A stretch of DNA of 36,031 bases from positions 1 through 36,031 of the IMG/VR virus record IMGVR_UViG_3300042355_000652; one strand, given 5' to 3'. Under the pieces are notes generated by a model. The model had not been told where the DNA came from, searched no databases, and saw nothing but the letters and a program-made list of their open reading frames with translations. Made by a program: the position numbers and the translations under genes. This DNA is from a virus. Shown in pieces: positions 6,329 to 12,514 of this stretch. Within the stretch, counting starts at the first letter, position 1. Each line of letters begins with the position of its first letter.

Positions 6329-6660
6329 GACGATCAGCGGACCACCATGCAAAGCGCTGCCGGGAGATGGCTGACATTTTGATCGTGCCATTGCGGGAGG
6401 TTGCGCGTCGGCACGGATACGCCCTGGCTGTTCATGGCTCGCTGTCTTACGACATCGATCTGCTGGCCTGTCCTTGGCACGACATGGCAACAAGCCCTGA
6501 GTCTCTGGCGGACGCAATTCAGGAAGCCGTAAAGGCGATTAGCGGTACGTCAAAAATGGAAGGCCCGGAGAAAAAGCCGTTTGGTCGCCTGGCGTGGTCG
6601 TATCACATGGGCGGCGGGCCTTATGTCGATCTAAGCGTGATGCCCGGAGTGCGGGCATGA
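6316..6660 (+). CDS. Hypothetical protein, possible minimal nucleotidyltransferase-like fold
   Basis: A 114-residue protein overlapping the spanin gene by 13 bases. It contains AVHGSLSYDIDLLACPW near residues 38-54. This is reminiscent of the Gly-Ser...Asp-x-Asp core of minimal nucleotidyltransferases, although the spacing is shorter than usual. It continues with GRLAWSYHMGGGPYVDLSV, where a further Asp could complete an active site. It is the last rightward gene of the lysis region and converges on the integrase. Similar small proteins occur in tailed phages without a known function. The NTase link is a suggestion from one motif. Confidence 0.6.
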   Translation: MAEVRRSADHHAKRCREMADILIVPLREVARRHGYALAVHGSLSYDIDLLACPWHDMATSPESLADAIQEAVKAISGTSKMEGPEKKPFGRLAWSYHMGGGPYVDLSVMPGVRA

Positions 6661-6748
6661 GATCCGGCATCCTGCGTGCGCGGGTGGCTGCGCTGCGGCT
6701 CAACCGATGGGCGCCGTGGCCGAGCCAGATCCGGCGCCGGCATGGGTA

Positions 6749-6771
6749 TAAAATGCGAGCGCTGCGAAGCG
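6749..6771 (-). terminator. Possible weak terminator after the integrase
   Basis: Reading leftward from the integrase stop, CGCTTCGCAGCG (6771-6760) can form a short stem with a four-base loop and is followed within a few bases by ATTTTAT. The stem is only four base pairs, so this is a weak candidate. A terminator is expected here because the lysis genes and the integrase converge. Confidence 0.25.
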
Positions 6772-8313
6772 TCAGGCCGCCTTCCGGCCCTGGGCTTGAA
6801 AAGACCGGATAACTCGTAATGCGGGGAATTGTGCGGATAGCCGTGGGGACGCCAAGAAATCCCCGGCTGCGAATTTTAGATGCAGCCGGGCGGTGAGCGC
6901 AGTCGGGCATAGCTCGATACGCTCCACCAGGCCGCCGATCAGCTCCTTGAGGGCTTCGCGGTCGACCGCCTGCAGGTTTTCTGCCAGCGCGGCCAGCATC
7001 GCCCGCACATCCTTTTCGCCTATCGCCCGAAAGACTTCGGCCGCCTGCTGCTGATCTTCCAGGCCCTGCAGCTCGCTGGCGATCTTCTCGCGCTGGCGCT
7101 CCAGTTCCTCGATCTTTTCCAGGAATGGCCGCGGCGCGGTCGATTCGCTCGCCAGCTCAGCCATGCGCCCGATCTTGACGGTGATCGCCGTCACCTGGCT
7201 GCGTAGCGGTTTCAGGCGCTCGTCGGGCGGCGGCGCGCTCATGCGGCGCGCTTCCTTGACCAGTTCGGCGACAAATACATCCGACACCATGTCGGCCTGC
7301 AGCATGCCGATCACGGCGGCCTCGATGGCTTCCTGGCTGACCCTGCGCCCCTTGCCGACCCGGTAGCTGCCGTCGCCGTCACCGTGCCATGGCTTGCCGT
7401 CTGGCGTCACCATCAAGCCGGAAAGCAGGTAGTCCGCCTTGGTGCGGTAGGTCTTGGCGCGGCCGGTGTCGAGGTGAGCCAGGATGGCCTCGGCCTGCTC
7501 GGTGCTGATCAGTTGGGCGTGGGTATCGTACTGGATCACCCAATCGGCCCGCGGCCGGCGCTTGGTGCCGCCCTTGTAGCCGCCACCGGGCAGGCGTTCG
7601 GTGTGGACGTTCCAGACAGTGTGCCCGGCATAAGTCAGCGCATTCCACTCCATGCCGATCAGGGACGAATCGCTGGCGGTCATTCCGGCCTCGCTGGATG
7701 CCTGCCGCCGGCTTACGCCGGCCGCACGGGCTTGCAGATAGACGCAGACCTTGTGCGCGTCATCCGACGGCACAAGGCGCGATTTGGTGACCGCCTCGCC
7801 TTCGCGCAGGGCGCCGGTGGCGATGTGCTCCAGCCGGTAGCCGGTCGGTGCCCTGCCGCCGGCGCGCCACCCTTGGCGCACGTTCTCCGCCATGCCGGCG
7901 ATCCCCTTTTCCCGACTCATCAGGCTGTGCAGCTCGTCGAAGCTCTGCATGACGGCGCGGATGACCACATCCATCACCGTGTTCGTTTCTGGCACTTTGG
8001 CATAGAGGATCTTGATGCCGCGCTTTTCGCACTCGTAGTGCAGGGCGTGCGCCAGGTACTGGTTGCGGGCAATGCGCGAGGTGTCGAGCGCAAGCAGGTG
8101 ATTCCAACGGCGATCCTTGTCCTTGATCTGCCGCAGTAGGGCCTGGAAGCCGGGGCGCTGGTCGTCCTTGCCGGATTCGACCGCGTCCTGGAAGGTTTCA
8201 ACGATCGAGAGGTTGCGGGCCTTGGCCAGTTCGATCAGCTCGCGGCGCTGTGCGTCCAGGCTGACGTCGTGCCGGTCCTTGCTTGATCTCAGGTAGATCG
8301 CTGCGCTGTCCAT
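6772..8313 (-). CDS. int: Large serine integrase (site-specific recombinase)
   Basis: A 513-residue protein. The N-terminal resolvase domain has YLRSSKDRHDVSLDAQ (catalytic Ser about residue 11) and ALDTSRIARNQ with the expected active-site arginines. It is followed by a recombinase domain (GRAPTGYRLEHIATG onward). A charged coiled-coil region follows (EKIEELERQREKIASELQ). The length is typical of large serine integrases that integrate phage DNA between attP and attB without high-energy cofactors. Unusually, the region after LLSGL, where the zinc ribbon normally has paired cysteines, reads MVTPDGKPWHGDGDGSYRVG and contains none. It is encoded leftward, away from the repressor, at the end of the early minus-strand cluster. 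No attP core could be identified. Confidence 0.93.
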   Translation of the reverse strand: MDSAAIYLRSSKDRHDVSLDAQRRELIELAKARNLSIVETFQDAVESGKDDQRPGFQALLRQIKDKDRRWNHLLALDTSRIARNQYLAHALHYECEKRGIKILYAKVPETNTVMDVVIRAVMQSFDELHSLMSREKGIAGMAENVRQGWRAGGRAPTGYRLEHIATGALREGEAVTKSRLVPSDDAHKVCVYLQARAAGVSRRQASSEAGMTASDSSLIGMEWNALTYAGHTVWNVHTERLPGGGYKGGTKRRPRADWVIQYDTHAQLISTEQAEAILAHLDTGRAKTYRTKADYLLSGLMVTPDGKPWHGDGDGSYRVGKGRRVSQEAIEAAVIGMLQADMVSDVFVAELVKEARRMSAPPPDERLKPLRSQVTAITVKIGRMAELASESTAPRPFLEKIEELERQREKIASELQGLEDQQQAAEVFRAIGEKDVRAMLAALAENLQAVDREALKELIGGLVERIELCPTALTARLHLKFAAGDFLASPRLSAQFPALRVIRSFQAQGRKAA

Positions 8314-8421
8314 GATGTTCCCACAATGAGATGATGACCGGGGCCATTAGCCTAGCCGCTGTCTTCGGATCTAGCAACCCGATAGACGGCAGCATGGTGA
8401 TGGTGGTCGGACGCGGCATGG

Positions 8422-8775
8422 TCAGCGTCCAGCTTCCTCGCGCCGATATTCAGCGATCTGCTGCAGCAGGCTTTGACGGCCGCCAAGCTCGTAGCAAAAA
8501 CCTAGCTCGGCAATCGAGTCAGCCAGATCGCCGCAGGTCTCGCACAAATACCAGTCGGACATCGGCACTTCGTCGCAGGCGATGCCGCGCATTTCCTCAA
8601 ACTCTGTTGCCGGCCGGTAGCGCGCAATCTTTCGCGCCGTGTCGCCAACGCCGACTTTTGTGCCGCATGAGCAGCATTTGCGACTGCGTTTTGTTGCCAG
8701 CGGCGCCTCGTCCGCTGGTGCGTGCCACCACCAGTCGAAGCCGCCATCGTTGTCAATTGGACAGTACAGGCTCAC
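8422..8775 (-). CDS. Zinc-ribbon-like hypothetical protein
   Basis: I place the start at GTG 8775, which overlaps the upstream stop (GTGA), giving 117 residues. A longer upstream extension in the same frame would run through the neighbouring gene. It contains two Cys pairs, CCSCGTKV near residue 33 and YLCETCGDLAD near residue 77, consistent with one split zinc-binding site, plus a Trp-rich N-terminus (FDWWWHAP). The C-terminus is helical. Function is unknown. It belongs to the leftward early gene chain ending just before the integrase, where small modulators of host functions and recombination are common. Confidence 0.65.
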   Translation of the reverse strand: MSLYCPIDNDGGFDWWWHAPADEAPLATKRSRKCCSCGTKVGVGDTARKIARYRPATEFEEMRGIACDEVPMSDWYLCETCGDLADSIAELGFCYELGGRQSLLQQIAEYRREEAGR

Positions 8776-8990
8776 AGCGGCCTCCAATGATTGACCAGCC
8801 CGCGCGCGTAGATAGCGGTGAAAACCAGCGCATTGGCGAACATTCCCCACTGCGCGGCGTGCCAGGTCTCGTAGATCCAGAAAGGCTGCGCGGAAAGCCC
8901 GACAATCCAGCCCCAGCGGCCAGCGTCGCGGCACGACAGCAGCCAGATGCCGATGGCGGAAAGGATCAGGATGGCGGACTGCGCGATCAT
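8772..8990 (-). CDS. Small membrane protein
   Basis: Seventy-two residues from ATG 8990; a longer in-frame extension overlaps the previous gene and lacks support. Hydrophobic segments span residues about 2-18 (IAQSAILILSAIGIWLL), 26-36 (GWIVGLSAQPFW) and 47-62 (WGMFANALVFTAIYA). Three transmembrane passes with many aromatic residues are therefore likely. It overlaps the downstream zinc-ribbon gene by four bases and follows the upstream stop by four bases. The role is unknown. Small membrane proteins in early phage clusters are often exclusion or host-interaction factors. Confidence 0.65.
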   Translation of the reverse strand: MIAQSAILILSAIGIWLLSCRDAGRWGWIVGLSAQPFWIYETWHAAQWGMFANALVFTAIYARGLVNHWRPL

Positions 8991-8994
8991 GGCT

Positions 8995-9336
8995 TCACGC
9001 GATCGAGCGGACTGACAACGCCCCGCGGTTAGGGTTTTCCAGCGCATCCCACAACGCCACTACCGCCGCCCGGTGCTTGTCGTCGTAGCACAACTCCGGA
9101 TCGTCCGATTCGTCACGAAGGTAGTTGTCGCAGTAGTGCCGCGCTGAATCCAACAGGCGCCTCAGTTGGTCGCTTTGTGCGTCGTGGTGATCGAGCCGGA
9201 GCCGGTACGTTTCAATGTCTCGCTGCCAGTTATTCAGTTGCAGCGCAGCGGCCCGCATAGCATTGGCCCAATGGGGTTTGTTGCCGGCCTCTGCTTTGTC
9301 AGCAATGTCGCGCAGTTCTTCTGCTATCGCATTCAC
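8995..9336 (-). CDS. Hypothetical helical protein
   Basis: I choose GTG 9336, which overlaps the upstream stop as GTGA, giving 113 residues beginning VNAIAEELRDIADKAEAG. Most of the protein is predicted helical and rich in Ala, Asp, Leu and Arg, with likely coiled-coil between about residues 30 and 75 (TYRLRLDHHDAQSDQLRRLL). The final third is acidic, then ends ENPNRGALSVRSIA. It shows no recognisable domain and is flanked by other small overlapping early genes read in the same direction. Confidence 0.65.
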   Translation of the reverse strand: MNAIAEELRDIADKAEAGNKPHWANAMRAAALQLNNWQRDIETYRLRLDHHDAQSDQLRRLLDSARHYCDNYLRDESDDPELCYDDKHRAAVVALWDALENPNRGALSVRSIA

Positions 9337-9911
9337 GCCGCCACCCCAACAATCCCGCCCACGATCTTGCGCGCCCGGCCCCAGCTCCACACATGCGCCA
9401 GGTGCCGCAAATAATTGGCAAACTCGTTTTCATCCATCGACTGCACGCGCTCGAGAATGCTGATTTCCGGGTCCGGCTCGCCGGCCCTGGTGTGCTTCTT
9501 CGCCAGCAACTGCGGCACCTCGATGTCGGCCGCGCCGCGCAGCACTGGCGGCGGCGGGAATGGTGCGGCTGGCGTGGTCACCGGCAGCGGCTTCATCGGC
9601 TGCCCGATAGCGATGCCGGCGCGCTTTGTGTTCAGCGGGTGGAATTCCGGCTGCACCATGCCCGAGCCAAGGCGGTATTCGTATGTGGCATTGCCCGTGG
9701 CCGGCTGCACCTTGCAGCGCGTCACCAGCCCACGCTCGACCAGCTGCTGCCCCAACGCGCTCAAGCTGCCGTGATTGACCTTGGCGCGCTCGGCCAGCTC
9801 GGCGCTGCGGATGCTGACAGGCCGGAATTCCTTGTCCCGGCCCAGCGCCCGCAGCACCGCCAGTACGCGCTCGGTCGGGCCGTCTGGTGTTGGCTTGCGC
9901 CCGCGGCTCAC
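9333..9911 (-). CDS. Winged-helix DNA-binding protein, putative early regulator
   Basis: A 192-residue protein. The N-terminal ~80 residues look like a winged helix-turn-helix: RVLAVLRALGRDKEF, then SIRSAELAERAKVNHGSLSA (helix-turn-helix), then LVERGLVTRCKV and a beta wing ending TYEYRLG. A Pro-rich linker (about 105-125, AAPFPPPPVL) leads to a helical C-terminal segment. The start is in an ATGA overlap with the upstream gene. It could regulate early or integration genes. Target sites are unknown, and the HTH call is from the sequence pattern only. Confidence 0.65.
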   Translation of the reverse strand: MSRGRKPTPDGPTERVLAVLRALGRDKEFRPVSIRSAELAERAKVNHGSLSALGQQLVERGLVTRCKVQPATGNATYEYRLGSGMVQPEFHPLNTKRAGIAIGQPMKPLPVTTPAAPFPPPPVLRGAADIEVPQLLAKKHTRAGEPDPEISILERVQSMDENEFANYLRHLAHVWSWGRARKIVGGIVGVAA

Positions 9912-10171
9912 GGGTTAACCTCGACCACGGCAGCGCTGACCAGGCGCGGCGCCATGCCCGTGCTGGTGCTGGCGCTGCTGTAAATGCGGCAGCGCGCGCT
10001 GCGGCCGTTCGACACGATGATCGATGTCTCGCCGGCGCTGGGCATGCAGCCCTTCTCGAAAGATTCCGCGGCGGCGATCTTGGCCTCGGTGTTCTGCTCG
10101 ATGCGGTCGGTGATGTTGTACGCGATCAGGATCACGGCGACCAGCATGGCGGCGTGGGCGATGTTCTTCAT
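9908..10171 (-). CDS. Membrane-anchored small protein
   Basis: Eighty-seven residues. An N-terminal hydrophobic segment (about 5-20, AHAAMLVAVILIAYNI) is followed by a short helical charged stretch (DRIEQNTEAKIAAAESFEKG). A small domain with two cysteines (KGCMPSAGE and ARCRIYSS) follows, which could form a disulfide if it is periplasmic. The predicted topology is an uncleaved anchor or signal with the C-terminus outside. It overlaps both neighbours by four bases. Function is unknown. Confidence 0.6.
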   Translation of the reverse strand: MKNIAHAAMLVAVILIAYNITDRIEQNTEAKIAAAESFEKGCMPSAGETSIIVSNGRSARCRIYSSASTSTGMAPRLVSAAVVEVNP

Positions 10172-10443
10172 GCGGCCACCCGATCGACGGCATCGGATTC
10201 GACAACGCGCAGCGGCGCGCGCGTCGTGTCGATCACCGGGCCCTCGCCTTCACCGGCCAGATGCGCGCCCTCCGGGTAGGCTTTGGACACCACCGCCAAC
10301 CCGATCGCGTTCTCGATCGCCGGCACATCGCATTCCAGCAGATCGAGCGCGCAGCAGATGGCATCGAGCGTGCCCAGCGCGTTGACGATGTAGGTGCGGC
10401 TGTTGCCCTGGTGGATAAATCGGACCGCGTGCTTTCTCAGCAT
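10168..10443 (-). CDS. Hypothetical protein
   Basis: A 91-residue protein with a basic N-terminus (MLRKHAVRFIHQGNSRTYIV). The central segment DAICCALDLLECDVPAIENA carries three closely spaced cysteines, and the C-terminus is mixed. No family was recognised. It sits in the leftward early chain with a four-base overlap to the following gene and a 9-base gap from the preceding one, so it is likely co-transcribed from the promoter at 10857-10886. Confidence 0.6.
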   Translation of the reverse strand: MLRKHAVRFIHQGNSRTYIVNALGTLDAICCALDLLECDVPAIENAIGLAVVSKAYPEGAHLAGEGEGPVIDTTRAPLRVVESDAVDRVAA

Positions 10444-10452
10444 GTCAGGCTC

Positions 10453-10641
10453 CTAGATAAGGCGCGGCTGCGCCGGGTGGTGTTCAGATTGACGACGAGA
10501 CAAGGCCGAGCGCTCCAGCGCCCAGCGCAGCACCGGCACCGCCAGCGCCCGCTCGAAAGTCCAGCCGTGGAATCGCAGCAGGCGCGCACGGCCAAAGGCG
10601 GCACGCAGCTCGTCGGTGGTGATGGGTGGATTGACACTCAC
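10453..10641 (-). CDS. Small hypothetical protein
   Basis: Sixty-two residues beginning MSVNPPITTDELRAAFGRAR and ending QSEHHPAQPRLI. It is basic and helical. The start overlaps the stop of the zinc-finger gene upstream (ATGA). The short length and lack of motif leave the function open. Its place in a tightly overlapped chain and a consistent reading direction are the main support for it being a gene. Confidence 0.55.
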   Translation of the reverse strand: MSVNPPITTDELRAAFGRARLLRFHGWTFERALAVPVLRWALERSALSRRQSEHHPAQPRLI

Positions 10642-10826
10642 GGCAGCCGCCTGGCGTCACGGCACGGAGCGCAAGCGCCACCGACCAGCCGGCCGGACCA
10701 CTCGCCGCAGAAGTCGCAGTCGCCGGCGTTCCCTTCAGGAATCGCGGCCTGCGCCCGCACCGCCGCCACATTCCGCGCCAGCTCTGCCTCGCTATGCGCC
10801 TGCGCCTGGTCGATCTCGTCTGCCAT
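10638..10826 (-). CDS. TraR/DksA-like C4 zinc-finger protein
   Basis: Sixty-two residues. The N-terminal helix (MADEIDQAQAHSEAELARNV) is followed by CDFCG...CAPC, the four-cysteine zinc finger of small TraR/DksA proteins. The TraR family binds RNA polymerase in the secondary channel and mimics DksA with ppGpp, altering transcription from selected promoters. Many phages carry such short versions. It is the first gene after the strong leftward promoter at 10857-10886, so it would be among the earliest leftward products. The ribosome site is GGAGG about eight bases upstream of ATG 10826. Confidence 0.82.
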   Translation of the reverse strand: MADEIDQAQAHSEAELARNVAAVRAQAAIPEGNAGDCDFCGEWSGRLVGGACAPCRDARRLP

Positions 10827-10856
10827 TGCTGCCTCCGTCGGTGTTCGATGGCGGCA

Positions 10857-10886
10857 AGTATAGGCAGGCTAAACAGCAGATGTCAA
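10857..10886 (-). promoter_or_regulatory. Leftward early sigma70-type promoter
   Basis: On the minus strand, TTGACA (10886-10881) and TATACT (10862-10857) are separated by 18 bases. This is a near-consensus promoter about 30 bases upstream of the zinc-finger gene. The spacer holds GCTAAAC (10868-10874 on the plus strand), and a related GCTTAACC lies just upstream of -35 (10892-10899). Both resemble elements at the rightward promoter, so repressor control is likely. It would drive the chain from 10826 leftward. Confidence 0.82.
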
Positions 10887-10914
10887 GGGGCGCTTAACCT
10901 TTTGTGCAAAAAAA

Positions 10915-11271
10915 TTAGACCAGCTTGACTCCGCAGCGCGGGCAGGTTTTGTCGGCCTTTGTGACCACCCGGCCGCAATCGCATTGAAGCGGGGCCGCGC
11001 CGAGATCCGCCTGGCAATGTTTGCACCGTGTCGCGGCGGCATTGATCGGCTCGGCGCAGTAAGGGCAGGCGCGCGCTTTTGTGATTCCGCGCGCGGTCTG
11101 GACATTGGAAGTGCACGCCCACACAAGCGCAAGAATCCAACCGATAGCTGTCCAGCCTAAAAGAATGTTCAGCACCCCGATGGCCAGCTGGCTGCGGTGC
11201 TTGCGGTAAATGGCCACCCAGCACGGAACGAAATAGACCGCCGCCGCTATGACAAAAAGAACCCAGCCCAT
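10915..11271 (-). CDS. Superinfection immunity (Imm-like) membrane protein with C-terminal zinc ribbons
   Basis: A 118-residue protein. Two hydrophobic segments (about 2-20, GWVLFVIAAAVYFVPCWVA, and 32-54, GVLNILLGWTAIGWILALVW) match the T4 Imm/superinfection immunity family, including the GWTAIGW motif. In T4, Imm blocks DNA injection by later phages. The C-terminal ~50 residues add CPYC...CKHC and CDCG...CPRCG, two zinc ribbons that T4 Imm does not have. It lies directly behind the repressor in the same direction, so it would be expressed in the lysogen as a resistance factor. The stop precedes the next promoter. Confidence 0.82.
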   Translation of the reverse strand: MGWVLFVIAAAVYFVPCWVAIYRKHRSQLAIGVLNILLGWTAIGWILALVWACTSNVQTARGITKARACPYCAEPINAAATRCKHCQADLGAAPLQCDCGRVVTKADKTCPRCGVKLV

Positions 11272-11320
11272 CTATGCCTTTCGTATGGCGGCACGCTTGC
11301 CGCGTAGGCGTCAAGCTACA

Positions 11321-11665
11321 TCAGGCCGAGCGCTTTGTCGATATTTTAGGCTTTACGGAATAGGCCGATTCCGACTCCGCAACGCGGAAGACGGCATCCT
11401 GGCCGCGCTCGTCGAGATCGCGGAATAATCCAGAAAGCCGTTGCAGCCGCACATCCTCCATTCTGCAATCCGTGCCCGTCAGTAGCCAGTCGATCGAACA
11501 ATCAAGCGCGTCGCGCAGCAGCAAAAGCGTGTCGACCGACGGCATGGTGCCGCCAGATTCCCACTGGCTTACCGCGCTTTTGCTGGCGTTGCACAGTTCC
11601 CCGAGCTGGTCCTGGGTAAGGTTACGCTCGAGGCGGCGCGCTTTGATTCGGGTCTTGAAGTCCAT
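11321..11665 (-). CDS. CI-like repressor (XRE-family HTH)
   Basis: A 114-residue protein. The N-terminal ~65 residues form an XRE helix-turn-helix: RIKARRLERNLTQDQLGELC, then NASKSAVSQWESGGTMPSVD, then LLLLRDALDCSIDWLLTG. The C-terminal part (about 70-114) is short, helical and charged, without the LexA-like protease domain of lambda CI, so induction may not be by RecA-stimulated cleavage. It is divergent from the Cro-like gene at 11747 and is expected to maintain lysogeny by binding the intergenic half-sites. No good ribosome site is seen ahead of ATG 11665. A weak -10-like TTTTAA lies close upstream. Confidence 0.85.
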   Translation of the reverse strand: MDFKTRIKARRLERNLTQDQLGELCNASKSAVSQWESGGTMPSVDTLLLLRDALDCSIDWLLTGTDCRMEDVRLQRLSGLFRDLDERGQDAVFRVAESESAYSVKPKISTKRSA

Positions 11666-11672
11666 GGCTTGA

Positions 11673-11740
11673 GCTTAAAACCGACGGATCAAAAAAAGGT
11701 TTAGTAGGGCTTGACAATTAAAGTGCAGCGGCGCTAAACT
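11673..11740 (+). promoter_or_regulatory. Candidate repressor/Cro operator half-sites in the divergent region
   Basis: Three similar elements occur between the divergent regulators: GCTTAAAACC (11673-11682), TACTAAACC (minus strand, 11698-11706) and GCGCTAAACT (11731-11740, covering the -10 of the rightward promoter). Related GCTAAAC and GCTTAACC lie at the leftward promoter (10868-10899). Repeated motifs placed on both early promoters fit operators shared by the repressor and the Cro-like protein. This is pattern-based and I cannot give a statistical weight. Confidence 0.5.
11711..11740 (+). promoter_or_regulatory. Rightward early promoter (PR-like)
   Basis: TTGACA (11711-11716) and TAAACT (11735-11740) are 18 bases apart, a good sigma70 promoter. 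The -10 ends just six bases before ATG 11747, so transcription should begin at or beside the A of the start codon. The -10 overlaps a candidate operator half-site. Confidence 0.8.
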
Positions 11741-11746
11741 TGGTCC

Positions 11747-11992
11747 ATGGATCTTGTAAAGCGCATCTGCCAGCACATGGGAATCACGAAATCCGAGCTT
11801 GCCGTTCGGCTCGGCGTGACCAAGGGGGCGGTCAGTCAATGGCCGCCGATTCCATTCCAGCACGCCATCCCCATCGAGCGGATGACCAATGGCGCCTTCC
11901 GCTGCGAAGAAATCTATCCCGACGCTGACTGGACGTACCTGCGCACCACCGATTGCCCTGCCACAACGCAGCAGGAAAAGAAGGCAGCGTGA
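11747..11992 (+). CDS. Cro-like regulator (YdaS-type HTH), probably leaderless
   Basis: An 81-residue protein. The N-terminal ~35 residues, VKRICQHMGITKSELAVRLG then VTKGAVSQW, form a helix-turn-helix of the Cro/YdaS type. The remainder contains IPIERMTNGAFRCEEIYPD, typical of these small regulators, and an unstructured tail. The start has no ribosome site and coincides with the predicted transcription start of the promoter at 11711, implying a leaderless message like lambda cI from PRM. It is the first rightward early gene and probably opposes the divergent repressor. A strong terminator follows within about 40 bases. Confidence 0.82.
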   Translation: MDLVKRICQHMGITKSELAVRLGVTKGAVSQWPPIPFQHAIPIERMTNGAFRCEEIYPDADWTYLRTTDCPATTQQEKKAA

Positions 11993-12030
11993 CCACCGAC
12001 CTCCTGTGCCTGGCGCAAAGCCGGGCCTTC

Positions 12031-12065
12031 CCCACGCGCCGCCTATTCGCGGCGTGTGGGTTTTT
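12031..12065 (+). terminator. Strong rho-independent terminator after the Cro-like gene
   Basis: CCCACGCGCCGC (12031-12042) pairs with GCGGCGTGTGGG (12049-12060), with one G-U pair and a six-base loop, and is followed by five T. Its position after the first rightward early gene resembles lambda tR1. Downstream replication genes may therefore need read-through or antitermination, or a second promoter. Confidence 0.88.
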
Positions 12066-12103
12066 CTATTCGACACCATTCCAACAACAACAAGAGGGAA
12101 CCC

Positions 12104-12325
12104 ATGCTGGAACGAATCGAGGAAGCCATGGCCGCTGACCTGGTGGACCTGCGCGCGAAGATCACCGACAAGACCAACCAGGTCCTCGAGGCGCATGCCA
12201 TTGCCTACAAGCTCGAAAAGTCCGAGGTAGTGCGCAAGGCGCTCGAGCAGTGGGCTGACGATCAGATCCATATAGCCACTGTAGTCGTCCGCCTCACGCG
12301 CGGCGAGGGAGCCACCCCGTCGTGA
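12104..12325 (+). CDS. Small helical protein, possibly DNA-binding
   Basis: Seventy-three residues from ATG 12104, preceded by AGAGGGA; an upstream in-frame ATG at 12056 lies inside the terminator hairpin. The sequence is mostly helical. KLEKSEVVRKALEQWADDQI resembles the second helix and following region of ribbon-helix-helix regulators, but the preceding strand is unclear. It is located just past the early terminator, where lambdoid phages carry CII-like or N/Q-like regulators. Exact role is unknown. Confidence 0.6.
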   Translation: MLERIEEAMAADLVDLRAKITDKTNQVLEAHAIAYKLEKSEVVRKALEQWADDQIHIATVVVRLTRGEGATPS

Positions 12326-12342
12326 GAGGGAGAGCCGGGCGC

Positions 12343-12474
12343 ATGACACCAACCCCGCACCCCTCTGGCGTGCTGCTGCTGGCGCTGGTGGCAATGCAAC
12401 ACCACGCAACCAAGCGCGCGGGTCCTCCCTGGGCTTTTCTACTGGGGGTCATTGCGAGCGCGACATCGCGCTAG
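12343..12474 (+). CDS. Possible short hydrophobic peptide
   Basis: Forty-three codons from ATG 12343, preceded at a suitable distance by GAGAGGGAGAG, to TAG at 12474. The product has two hydrophobic stretches (SGVLLLALVAM and PWAFLLGVIASA) around a short basic loop, so it could be a small membrane peptide. It fills the gap between the small helical protein and the gpZ-like gene. The ribosome site is good but the length is too short to be confident. Confidence 0.35.
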   Translation: MTPTPHPSGVLLLALVAMQHHATKRAGPPWAFLLGVIASATSR

Positions 12475-12514
12475 GGTTTGGCTATTTAACATAGGCAACC
12501 GATAGATTGGGACT

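Noticed and set aside
6657-6812. 51-codon plus-strand open frame after the lysis cassette
   Set aside because: It runs into the 3' end of the integrase gene, is Arg-rich without motif and may only be read-through DNA near the convergent junction.
8198-8419. 73-codon minus-strand open frame starting two bases after the zinc-ribbon gene
   Set aside because: It overlaps the integrase N-terminus by over 100 bases in another frame. Its first ~35 codons could be a tiny gene, but nothing supports it beyond spacing.
8314-8421. attP site next to the integrase
   Set aside because: A location expected for an attachment site, but no clear core or flanking inverted repeat could be established without the host junctions.
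11675-12409. 244-codon minus-strand open frame across the early region
   Set aside because: It would cross the rightward promoter, the Cro-like gene and a strong terminator in the opposite direction; no motif supports it.
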